A DNA stretch of 64,000 nt from Pedobacter psychrodurus (GTDB lineage Bacteria; Bacteroidota; Bacteroidia; Sphingobacteriales; Sphingobacteriaceae): contig NZ_SJSO01000009.1 in the NCBI RefSeq assembly GCF_004331735.1, positions 124,001 through 188,000 on the forward strand, given 5' to 3'. Position 1 is the stretch's first letter, and each line of letters starts with the position of its first letter. The notes beneath the pieces were generated by a model. That model was given only the letters and a program-made list of their open reading frames with translations. It was not told where the DNA came from and did no database searches. Below are positions 7,926 through 16,060 of the stretch, one piece after another. Position numbers and translations under genes: made by a program.

Positions 7926-10900
7926 ATGCAAAAATATTACCTGGGTTGCAAACACCCGTTATGGTCACTTTTTAATCTAAAAATGAAGCTAACAATAGCC
8001 CTGCTTTTTCTTTCAAATGCATTGCTCTTCGCGGGACCAACTGCCGGACAGTCTATGAATGATGTCAAAATAGATCTCTCAGCAAAAGATCTTTCTTTGA
8101 GAAAAGTACTGGATCTGATCGAGAAAAGAACTCCATTTGTAATTGGTTATGAAAATAACAGTTCAATCAACACAAAGACTTTCAACATTGAAGCAAGGGG
8201 AAAATCCGTAGCTGAAGTTCTCAGTCAATTAATGAAAAATTCGCCTGTTGAGATTCTCCAGATCAGCGATAAATACATCCTTATTAATACGAAAAAATTA
8301 CTTCCTCCAATGTATGTTTCGGGTACAATTACCGATAAACGCACGGGCGAGAGTTTGCCAGGGGTCAGTATCAGGGTAAAAGGTGGCGCTGCAATCACCC
8401 AGACGGATAGTAAAGGAAATTACAAATTAACGGTTCCATCGGATCAGGAAGATGTTGTGATTGAAGCCAGGTCAATTGGTTTCAAAACCCAGGAATTCAA
8501 AGTTTCAAGAAATTCTACAAACCTCACCATCAACATTTACTTGGAAGAAGACCTTTTAGGTTTAGACGAGATTGTTGTAACCGGACAGGGAATTGATGTG
8601 AGCAAAAGAAGGCTTTCTTCAAACGTGGTGAGCATTTCTGAGAAAGACATCAGGGATATCCCTGCTTCCAGGATAGACCAGCTATTGCAATCAAAATTAC
8701 CTAATGCGCAGATCAGGTTAACTGGTGGGCAGGCGGGGGCAACATCTATCATCCGCTCAAGAGGGGTTAATTCTGCCTTCATCAGCTCTACCCCTATTAT
8801 TTATGTGGATGGGGTTAGAATGGATAATTTGAATACCAGAGCTGCTTTAGGTGGTGGCAGTGCAACAGGTGCGGCAATTAGCTCTATTTCTGATATCCCG
8901 ATGGATAATATTGAAAAAATTGAGTTTGTTAACGGTGGTGCTGCCACAACATTATATGGCTCTGATGCTGCTAATGGGGTTATCCAAATCATTACAAAAA
9001 AAGGTGGTGCAGATAAAACGGACATCACTTTAGAAACCCAATTAGGCATTGAAACTCCAACAACAGATTTTCTTCATTTTAAACGTACTAAAGATTTATT
9101 GATGCAGAATGGACTTTACCAAAAGCATAATATTGCCTTGAATGGAGGTGATGGTAAGTTCGGATACAGCTTTTCGGGAGGTTACCAAAACAGTACAGGT
9201 ACGCAAATTTACGATCAGAACAGCAACAGGAGAATTGATCTGAGAACTGGTTTGAGAGCATCTTTAGGCACCAAGGTAACCTACGAAAGTTCATTCAGCT
9301 ACATTAACAACAAATACAAAAGAAGCCGGAACGGAAACCAGGGCGGCTATACTGGTTTATGGTTTGCAGAAAGTGGCGCATCTTCCATTACGGGGCCAAG
9401 ATTTAAAAGTGATCTCGATGCGATGAGCGATGATGAATTCGCTGCCATTACCGCCTTTGCAGATAAAGCGGAAGCATTGCAGGATAATGGAATCACCATT
9501 AACAGGTTCCAGACTTCACAGGTTTTCAAGTATCAGCCTTTAAAAAACCTGACTTTCAAGGCTACAGGGGGCGTTGATTACCGTGCCCAACGGCAAAACA
9601 TCATTACAACCAATGAATACCTTTCGCATACCACCAACACCTCGATTACCAATCAGGGAAGTATTGATAATTTTGACAGAAATTATCTTGGCTTGACCTT
9701 TGAATTTAATGGTCAATACGAGGCAAAAGTTGGTGATTTCTCTTTCATCACCACTGCAGGCGGCCAGCTTTTCAGAAATGAAGATCACCAGATCCAGTAC
9801 ACTGGAACAAACATCAGGGACGGAGCCCAAACCATTAATATTGCTGCTACCCGTACGGGCGATGAGTATTATTCAGCAGTAACCAGTTATGGTATGTATC
9901 TGCAGGAAAATGCTGGTTATAAAAACAAGTTGTTTCTGGATTTAGGTTTACGTGGTGATGGTAACTCAGCTTTTGGAAAAAATATTGGCATTCAGTACTA
10001 CCCAAAGGTTGGGCTTTCCTACATCCCAAGTGCAGAAAGCTATTTCCAGTCGATTTCAAAAGTTGTATCGTCTGCTAAAATCCGCGGAAACTATGGTATT
10101 GCTGGTAATTTCCCTACTCCTTTCGCTAACGAGCGTACAATCTCCTTTATTGGTTTTAACGGAGAGCAGGCCGCATCATTCGGCCAGGCCGGAAATAATG
10201 ACCTGAAGCCTGAGAAAACAACAACTATTGAAGCAGGTCTTGATCTTGGTTTCTTAAATGACCGGATTATCCTTTCAGCAGGATTCTACCATTCCATCAC
10301 GAAAGATGCATTATTTGTAGTTCCACCTGCCCCATCATCAGGACAGACCAGTCAGTTACAGAATACCGGAAAGATTTTAAACCGGGGGCTGGAATTCAAC
10401 ACGGTCTTGACCCCAATTAAAACGACCAATACCAGTCTTAGATTCAACCTGTCTGTGAATACGTTATACAACAAGGTGGTGAGTTCTGGCGGTGCTGCTC
10501 CATTTAACATCAACGGTTTCAGTGCAAGGACGGTGCAAACAGTTGTACAGGAAGGTTACCCAATTGGTTTTATCAGGGGGAATTATGGCGAATTTAATGC
10601 ACAGGGACTTCTGGTAAGTACCACTGCGCAGCAAAACCTGGGAACAACTGTACCAAATCTTTTTGGCAGTATGGGCATGAATTTCCAGTACAGATCATTC
10701 AATTTATTTGCTAATGCCGATTACCAGAAAGGTGCAAACGCCGTGTCATTTGACAGGCAATTCAGGTTTAATTATGGTACCTCGACAGAGGGAATTCCGC
10801 AAGCTGAAATTGATAAAAGCGGAAGAACCAGATGGCTGGATGTAACCAATATGTTCGTAGAAAAAACCGATTACATCAAGATCAGAACCATTGGGATAGG

Positions 10901-11120
10901 TTATAACTTTAAGCCAGCAGCTTGGAGCAAAACGGTCAAAAGCATCAATATTGGTTTTTCTGTTGTAAACCCACTCAACTTTGCCAGTTCAAGTTTTGAT
11001 CCGGAAACCACAATTAGCGGAAGTGCACAGGGTCAGAATGGGGCCACTACCGGTGGTATTTCTTATTCTACATATTCTGCTCCCAGACAGTTTGTAGGCT
11101 CACTAAGAATAAATTTTTAA
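7926..11120 (+). CDS. SusC/RagA-type TonB-dependent receptor with STN domain
   Basis: A 1064-residue outer-membrane transporter. After a signal peptide (MKLTIALLFLSNALLFAGP; an internal ATG at 7983 is an alternative start) come an STN domain (about 50-105), a carboxypeptidase-regulatory-like domain (VSGTITDKRTGESLPGVSI, about 130-205), the plug (LDEIVVTGQGIDVS onward, with IYVDGVRMD and YGSDAANGVIQIITKKG) and a beta-barrel ending in RQFVGSLRINF. The STN domain shows that it signals to the neighbouring FecR/sigma pair. It would import a substrate captured by the SusD lipoprotein encoded 10 bp downstream. The phosphodiesterase gene that follows suggests a phosphodiester or its product. Confidence 0.94.
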   Translation: MQKYYLGCKHPLWSLFNLKMKLTIALLFLSNALLFAGPTAGQSMNDVKIDLSAKDLSLRKVLDLIEKRTPFVIGYENNSSINTKTFNIEARGKSVAEVLSQLMKNSPVEILQISDKYILINTKKLLPPMYVSGTITDKRTGESLPGVSIRVKGGAAITQTDSKGNYKLTVPSDQEDVVIEARSIGFKTQEFKVSRNSTNLTINIYLEEDLLGLDEIVVTGQGIDVSKRRLSSNVVSISEKDIRDIPASRIDQLLQSKLPNAQIRLTGGQAGATSIIRSRGVNSAFISSTPIIYVDGVRMDNLNTRAALGGGSATGAAISSISDIPMDNIEKIEFVNGGAATTLYGSDAANGVIQIITKKGGADKTDITLETQLGIETPTTDFLHFKRTKDLLMQNGLYQKHNIALNGGDGKFGYSFSGGYQNSTGTQIYDQNSNRRIDLRTGLRASLGTKVTYESSFSYINNKYKRSRNGNQGGYTGLWFAESGASSITGPRFKSDLDAMSDDEFAAITAFADKAEALQDNGITINRFQTSQVFKYQPLKNLTFKATGGVDYRAQRQNIITTNEYLSHTTNTSITNQGSIDNFDRNYLGLTFEFNGQYEAKVGDFSFITTAGGQLFRNEDHQIQYTGTNIRDGAQTINIAATRTGDEYYSAVTSYGMYLQENAGYKNKLFLDLGLRGDGNSAFGKNIGIQYYPKVGLSYIPSAESYFQSISKVVSSAKIRGNYGIAGNFPTPFANERTISFIGFNGEQAASFGQAGNNDLKPEKTTTIEAGLDLGFLNDRIILSAGFYHSITKDALFVVPPAPSSGQTSQLQNTGKILNRGLEFNTVLTPIKTTNTSLRFNLSVNTLYNKVVSSGGAAPFNINGFSARTVQTVVQEGYPIGFIRGNYGEFNAQGLLVSTTAQQNLGTTVPNLFGSMGMNFQYRSFNLFANADYQKGANAVSFDRQFRFNYGTSTEGIPQAEIDKSGRTRWLDVTNMFVEKTDYIKIRTIGIGYNFKPAAWSKTVKSINIGFSVVNPLNFASSSFDPETTISGSAQGQNGATTGGISYSTYSAPRQFVGSLRINF

Positions 11121-11130
11121 AAATAAACAG

Positions 11131-12555
11131 ATGAAAACATATATAAAGAATATTTTTGCTGCAAGCATAACATGCATCCTGCTAGCGGGCTGCGCAAAAG
11201 ATAACCCCAACATTACCGATGAGGTTTATTTGACTACAACTAATGTTTCCACTACCTGGCTAACGGGATTAAAACGCCAAATGGCGCTAACAATGAACCA
11301 GGTCATCGTAAATACAGAGTTGGTATCAGATAATTATTTCAATAACAGGACGCTGAGCAATAAAGTATTTGATATTCCTCAGATTGATAATTTTGATCTG
11401 GACGTTAACAATATCCAGTCTGCAATTCAACGTTTAAGAGAAATGTCTGAATACGGCTTAACCACTGTGGTAAATGCGGATAAATCAACTACTGCTATAC
11501 AGAAAGCAGAAATGTATTTCATAAATGCTTATGCAAATGTGCTAAGTGGTGAATTGTTTACAGGCCTCCCAGGTGCCGCTAAAGGGGTCGTACTTTCCCC
11601 AGCGCAGCATTATGCTATAGCAATTACGGCCCTCGACCAGGCGATTGCATTACAAACCAATGCGAATGAAAGACTAGCTTATACCCTGTTAAAAGCCAGG
11701 GTATATTATGATCTGGGCGACGCAGTACAAGCTAGAACATTTGCAACAGCAGTGATGGCTACCCCATTGTTACTGAAGCAACAGGCTTTTGACGGACAAA
11801 ATGCAACTTCTAATGATTTCCAGACTTATCTTTTCTCATCAACGACGAATGAGTTTGCCCCACTTCCCCGCCTGGACTTCCTGGATCCGAAATATTATAA
11901 TACAGGAACAATTGCGCTGGATCAGAAGCCAGTAAGTTACCTTAAAGGTGAAGAAGCTTATCTAATTTTAGCAGAAATTCAGGTTTCCACCGGTGATTTA
12001 GCAGGAACTAAAACAACCCTAAAAAACCTTTTAACGGATGTTATTGCTAAAAGACCTGTAGTTTCTTTGAGCGATGTGAAGGAAACCAGGAACGGTGGTA
12101 ACCGAAACGATTATCCTTTAACGGCAGTTAAAGTAAAGTTTGATGAGACGGATGTTGAACGTTCAGGTTATGTACTAGACCGGAAAACAGCCAATATCAA
12201 TATTTCCACCGTTTCCGGTACGAAGGTTACCGCAACGGACATTGATGCGGCGACTACCCAGGACGCGCTATTGTATTTAGTTTATAGAATGAGACAGGAA
12301 ATTTTCATTTCTGAAGGCAGACGAATGAGCGATTTAGGCATCAAATTCCCTGTTTCTCAAACCGAACAATTGAATAATACTAATGTAAAACCCTCGGACT
12401 TGATTGCTCAAATCCCATCATTCATCCCGAAAAACCGGGGAATGGATGATTTCTCCAATAATGCGGTAAGCGGCGTGGTTACCATAAAATACGATATGAA
12501 CAAGGTCCTGATCAACAATAAAACAGCAAAAGAAATTTTTCCATTTATTAATTAA
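11131..12555 (+). CDS. SusD-like outer-membrane substrate-binding lipoprotein
   Basis: A 474-residue protein with a lipoprotein signal (CILLAGC, Cys at about residue 21). It is divergent from classic SusD but helical and TPR-like (AQHYAIAITALDQAIALQ, LLKARVYYDLGDAVQARTFA), with the late motif FISEGRRMSDLGIKFPVS corresponding to the usual RRxxLxRFG region. SusD partners form a lid on SusC and bind substrate. It starts 10 bp after susC and ends 7 bp before the phosphodiesterase gene, so all three are co-transcribed. Confidence 0.88.
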   Translation: MKTYIKNIFAASITCILLAGCAKDNPNITDEVYLTTTNVSTTWLTGLKRQMALTMNQVIVNTELVSDNYFNNRTLSNKVFDIPQIDNFDLDVNNIQSAIQRLREMSEYGLTTVVNADKSTTAIQKAEMYFINAYANVLSGELFTGLPGAAKGVVLSPAQHYAIAITALDQAIALQTNANERLAYTLLKARVYYDLGDAVQARTFATAVMATPLLLKQQAFDGQNATSNDFQTYLFSSTTNEFAPLPRLDFLDPKYYNTGTIALDQKPVSYLKGEEAYLILAEIQVSTGDLAGTKTTLKNLLTDVIAKRPVVSLSDVKETRNGGNRNDYPLTAVKVKFDETDVERSGYVLDRKTANINISTVSGTKVTATDIDAATTQDALLYLVYRMRQEIFISEGRRMSDLGIKFPVSQTEQLNNTNVKPSDLIAQIPSFIPKNRGMDDFSNNAVSGVVTIKYDMNKVLINNKTAKEIFPFIN

Positions 12556-12562
12556 TAAAGAG

Positions 12563-13906
12563 ATGAAAATGAATCGTTTAAAAAAAATAATAACCCTAAA
12601 TATCCTGGTAGCCTTTACCATCATCGCACAGGCACAAACGGCCAAATATGTTGTTCTGGTTAGTATCGACGGTTTTCGCCCGGATTTTTACCTGGACAAA
12701 AGCTGGCCGACCCCCAATTTACAGCAGTTGGTTGCCAGCGGGTCTTATGCCAAGGGTGTTCGCTGCATTTTCCCAAGCGTTACTTACCCCTCTCACACGA
12801 CTTTGATTACCGGTACCTTCCCTGCTAAACATGGCATTACTTACAACACTATGCCAAATGTTGAAAATAAGTATGAATGGACGACTGATGCAAAAAAAAT
12901 TAAGGCAGAAACACTTTGGCAGGCTGCAAGAAAAAAGGGACTAAAATCTGCCTCCGTTTCCTGGCCAATATCAGTCGGCGCGGAGATCGACTATAACCTA
13001 CCGGAAATCTGGTCAGAAACTAATATGGCCGATCGTAAAAGTGCAATCTCCGCACTCGCTACACCAAAAGGTTTACTGGAAGAGATGGAAAAGTATGCCA
13101 TTGGTGATGTTGATATGGAGGATTTAAACCTGAGCTCTTTGGCTATGGATGAAAACAACAGCCGCATGGCTGCCTACATCTTGCGAAAATATAAGCCAAA
13201 TCTGTTGAGCATACATATTGCAGGCGTTGATGGCGCAGAACATAAGGAAGGAAGATCCGGGGATGGGGTAAGCAAAGCCGTTGCCTCGGCTGATCATGCA
13301 GTGATGAATTTAATGGATGCCATTAAAAAAGCCGGCATACAAGACAGCACAACCATAATAATTACGGGTGATCACGGTTTTGTTAATGTTGAAAAAACAC
13401 TTTCGCCAAATGTTTGGTTAACCGAAATGGGTATTGATAGTAAAGTGGGGAAAGAAGAACCTGCGGCTAAGTTCCAATCTGCCGGTGGTTCCGCCTTTTT
13501 CCATCTTAAGAACAGTAAAGATTTAGCGCTACTTAAAAAAGTCCGCCAGAAACTAGCTGATTTGCCTGCTGAATATAAACTGATGTTCAGAATCGTAGAG
13601 CGTGATGAGCTCAATAAAATCGGAGCTGATCCACATGCCAGCTTTGCGCTGGCTGCAGCTAACGGGGTATATATTCAGGATGCTGCAACAGGCCCGGTTT
13701 CAGTTCCTAAAAAAGGAGGTGCCCACGGCTATTTTCCAGATAGTCCGGAAATACGTACCGGTTTTATTATCGCCGGAGCCGGAATAAAAAACGGTGTTGT
13801 CCTGGAATCTATTAACCTGGAAGATGTGGCACCGACTGTTGCCAGATTACTTAGCTTTTCCTTGATTAATTCTGATGGAAGAGCAGTAACACAATTTCTA
13901 AAATAA
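12563..13906 (+). CDS. Ectonucleotide pyrophosphatase/phosphodiesterase-like enzyme
   Basis: A 447-residue alkaline-phosphatase-superfamily enzyme with a Sec signal peptide ending near AQAQ. Metal and nucleophile motifs are visible: VVLVSIDGFRPDF (Asp), FPSVTYPSHTTLITG (nucleophile Thr), HIAGVDGAEH (Asp, His), ITGDHGF (Asp, His) and a late His in KKGGAHGYFP. Members hydrolyse nucleotide or lipid-headgroup phosphodiesters in the periplasm or at the surface. Its position 7 bp after SusD makes it the degradative partner of this uptake system. A rho-independent terminator follows. Nucleotides and phospholipid headgroups are both possible substrates. Confidence 0.92.
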   Translation: MKMNRLKKIITLNILVAFTIIAQAQTAKYVVLVSIDGFRPDFYLDKSWPTPNLQQLVASGSYAKGVRCIFPSVTYPSHTTLITGTFPAKHGITYNTMPNVENKYEWTTDAKKIKAETLWQAARKKGLKSASVSWPISVGAEIDYNLPEIWSETNMADRKSAISALATPKGLLEEMEKYAIGDVDMEDLNLSSLAMDENNSRMAAYILRKYKPNLLSIHIAGVDGAEHKEGRSGDGVSKAVASADHAVMNLMDAIKKAGIQDSTTIIITGDHGFVNVEKTLSPNVWLTEMGIDSKVGKEEPAAKFQSAGGSAFFHLKNSKDLALLKKVRQKLADLPAEYKLMFRIVERDELNKIGADPHASFALAAANGVYIQDAATGPVSVPKKGGAHGYFPDSPEIRTGFIIAGAGIKNGVVLESINLEDVAPTVARLLSFSLINSDGRAVTQFLK

Positions 13907-13926
13907 GCATGGACTTGGAACCTGTC

Positions 13927-13963
13927 AAAAGCCCCATTCATAATGATTGGGGCTTTTGTTTTT
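13927..13963 (+). terminator. Rho-independent terminator after phosphodiesterase operon
   Basis: The stem AAAAGCCCCA (13927-13936) pairs with TGGGGCTTTT (13948-13957) and is followed by GTTTTTT. It lies 20 bp after the phosphodiesterase stop codon. Confidence 0.9.
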
Positions 13964-14042
13964 TGAGATTAATCCTCCAACTGGAAAAACCACAACCTAT
14001 TGCCCCCTCTTCACCAGAAGCTAATTATTGATTACTTTTGCT

Positions 14043-14099
14043 AACCAGTTTGTTTCACGGCCTTCTGAAATAGGCGGAACGGAGTCAAACAAATTGGTT
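14043..14099. repeat. Imperfect 57-bp inverted repeat
   Basis: AACCAGTTTGTTTCAC at 14043-14058 is the near-complement of the stretch ending TCAAACAAATTGGTT at 14099 (about 14 of 16 positions), with a 23-nt spacer. It lies in the noncoding stretch 13964-14427, in which nothing else was recognised. It could be a small mobile-repeat relic or a structured RNA. Confidence 0.35.
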
Positions 14100-14427
14100 T
14101 ATCCACTAAAAAATAATCCACTACATAAGCAATGGATTTATGACCTACAACTTCATCCTTTTAAACTTTCCGCTATATAAAACAGTCGTTATTGGTCTTG
14201 ATTGATCGCTCAAACTTGTATTGGATAATCTGCCTTGAGTGTATATTTCAGTGAAAGTGAGCCCTTTGTTCCGAGCCAAACTAAACAAACACAAAATACT
14301 GGCAAACAGATAGTTAAATCCTTATATTCAACTCCATTTGACTCCACTGAAATCAGTTTTAGCGCACCAATGTATCCTGCGCGGCAAGGAGCACGTCCCA
14401 ATTCTTAAAAAAAATGAGCATTTTAGC

Positions 14428-15207
14428 ATGATAAAAAAACCAGACATGAAAGCAAAGCTTATCGTATTTCTTGCTACCCTTCTTCTAACCTCGGTAAAAA
14501 CCTTTGCAGGCTGGTACAATACCTATAACTATGCGGGATCCATCGGCAGATATCCGGTTACCTTATCGTTCCAGTTGAAAGAAGGCTATTTTGGAGAAGC
14601 TGCAAAAAAAAACTACAATGTTATCGGCGTTTACAAATACGATAAATTTAATAATCCCATAAGGCTAGAAGGAGTCTTTAACCAAAATACCCATGAGATT
14701 AAAATCTATGAATATGGGATTAACGATAAGGTTTATGCCACTTTTCACCTCGTTTTTTCACCTCAAAAACTCACAGGCATCTGGAACAGCGGTAAAAGCA
14801 GACTGAATGTAGCACTTCAACTTGTAAATAGATTAAGCGATCTATCTGATGAGGAGTTTGATAATATCGAAATCCTTCAGTTCCCATCTTTGGTTAATTA
14901 CTACTTTATTGGTGTTTATGCCAAAAAAAGCAAATCTACCGAAGCACACATGCGTGCATTAAAGATCATCAATAAAGAAAACGGCAAAATCATTCAAACG
15001 CTTAATTTTGATAACATCGAAACACCCACAGGTAATCTGATGACCATTATCTATGATAACATTACAACAGGCAAAGACAATAATTTTCTGATATCCAATC
15101 AGATCGGCAGAGTCGGCGGATACCTCACTGTGGGTTTTAACCGAAAAAACAAACGGTTTATCTTAAATCCGGAACCCGTTGCAGAAGGCGTAAACGGCAA
15201 TAAATAA
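14428..15207 (+). CDS. Hypothetical exported protein
   Basis: About 259 residues from ATG 14428; ATG 14446 gives a cleaner signal peptide (MKAKLIVFLATLLLTSVKTFAG), and an even longer frame begins at 14338. The mature part is rich in Tyr, Asn and beta-prone stretches (VTLSFQLKEGYFGEA, NPIRLEGVFNQNTHEIKIYEY, ATFHLVFSPQKLTGIW) with no catalytic motif I recognise. It stands alone between two SusCD loci with long noncoding flanks. It is probably a periplasmic protein of unknown function. Confidence 0.65.
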   Translation: MIKKPDMKAKLIVFLATLLLTSVKTFAGWYNTYNYAGSIGRYPVTLSFQLKEGYFGEAAKKNYNVIGVYKYDKFNNPIRLEGVFNQNTHEIKIYEYGINDKVYATFHLVFSPQKLTGIWNSGKSRLNVALQLVNRLSDLSDEEFDNIEILQFPSLVNYYFIGVYAKKSKSTEAHMRALKIINKENGKIIQTLNFDNIETPTGNLMTIIYDNITTGKDNNFLISNQIGRVGGYLTVGFNRKNKRFILNPEPVAEGVNGNK

Positions 15208-15380
15208 ACTGAATGTTTATGATCTTGGCTAGCGCTTGCCCTGGCTGAATTCCGTTTCTATGAATGCAGTTAATTGGTTTGAAATCAATTACAGTTACAG
15301 CTATAAAAAATCACCACTGGAAATTATGTTTTTTAATTAACTTCCAATGATGATTATAAATTACCTTTTTTAAGTCAAGT

Positions 15381-15600
15381 CTAATTGTGGAGGTTTTTAG
15401 CCCTGAGGTATTCGATAAGTTCTTTTGGACGGTCCGTTTGAATCAGGTTTGCTTTATGGTTAATCAGCCAGCCCCAGCTTTCATCCTTCTTATTTTCTTC
15501 CACCGCCATGTCATCATCATGTCCCCCATTTTGTTCTGGCCGAAAGTTGCCCTATCTTGTAACGGATCATTATGAAATTGGTACTTTACCATAAGGATTA
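15381..15600 (-). pseudogene. Glycerophosphodiester phosphodiesterase C-terminal remnant
   Basis: Minus-strand translation yields the family's C-terminal signature, SWGWLINHKANLIQTDRP and then LIEYLRAKNLHN before a TAG stop at 15381-15383. The preceding piece (MVKYQFHNDPLQDRATFGQ) is in another frame; the switch falls at a G-run near 15525, consistent with loss of one G. The N-terminal TIM-barrel with the catalytic residues is absent, and a stop precedes the piece. GDPD enzymes split glycerophosphodiesters into glycerol-3-phosphate and alcohols. It is a decayed member of the surrounding phosphodiester theme. No useful sequence was recognised in 15601-15950. Confidence 0.75.
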
Positions 15601-15954
15601 AATTGACCGGATTAAAAGACTATGATAAACCAATATTATTTTCAGCAAAATTACGGCAGCTATGTTAACTATATATTAAATTTAGCTGCATTTACATCAC
15701 CTGGTGCATCTTAGAAACTATAAGCTCCACCTTTATGAATGATTGTTCATGGCTTACTCTCCTTGGGATCACCAACGGTTTCAGTATTTTTTTCTGAAAA
15801 GAATTTATTGTTCTAACCTTGCCAGGACTAGTGAAGTTTATCGGTATCAGCCAAAATCGTGTTAAGTTAATTCTTAATTTATAGGCTATTTATCACCAAT
15901 ACTTAACATTATTTTTAAATAACCTTTCAATTCTTAATAATTTCATAATTCTAA

Positions 15955-15989
15955 TTGACAAAATCCCTAATCGGGTTAAGGCATCTTTG
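15955..15989 (+). promoter_or_regulatory. Candidate Bacteroidetes housekeeping promoter for susC
   Basis: TTG at 15955-15957 and CATCTTTG at 15982-15989 resemble the -33 TTG and -7 TAnnTTTG elements of Bacteroidetes primary-sigma promoters, with 24 bp between them (slightly long). This would give a leader of about 65 nt before the ATG at 16061. The receiving SusC lacks an STN domain, so ordinary sigma control is plausible. Confidence 0.4.
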
Positions 15990-16060
15990 TGGGAAATTCA
16001 CAGGGCATAGAACAATCGTTTGTTTCTGTGAATAATCCAAAAAACCATAACCAATCATTC

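Noticed and set aside
15387-15575. Plus-strand 62-codon frame
   Set aside because: It is the antisense of the glycerophosphodiester phosphodiesterase remnant, which explains the sequence better.
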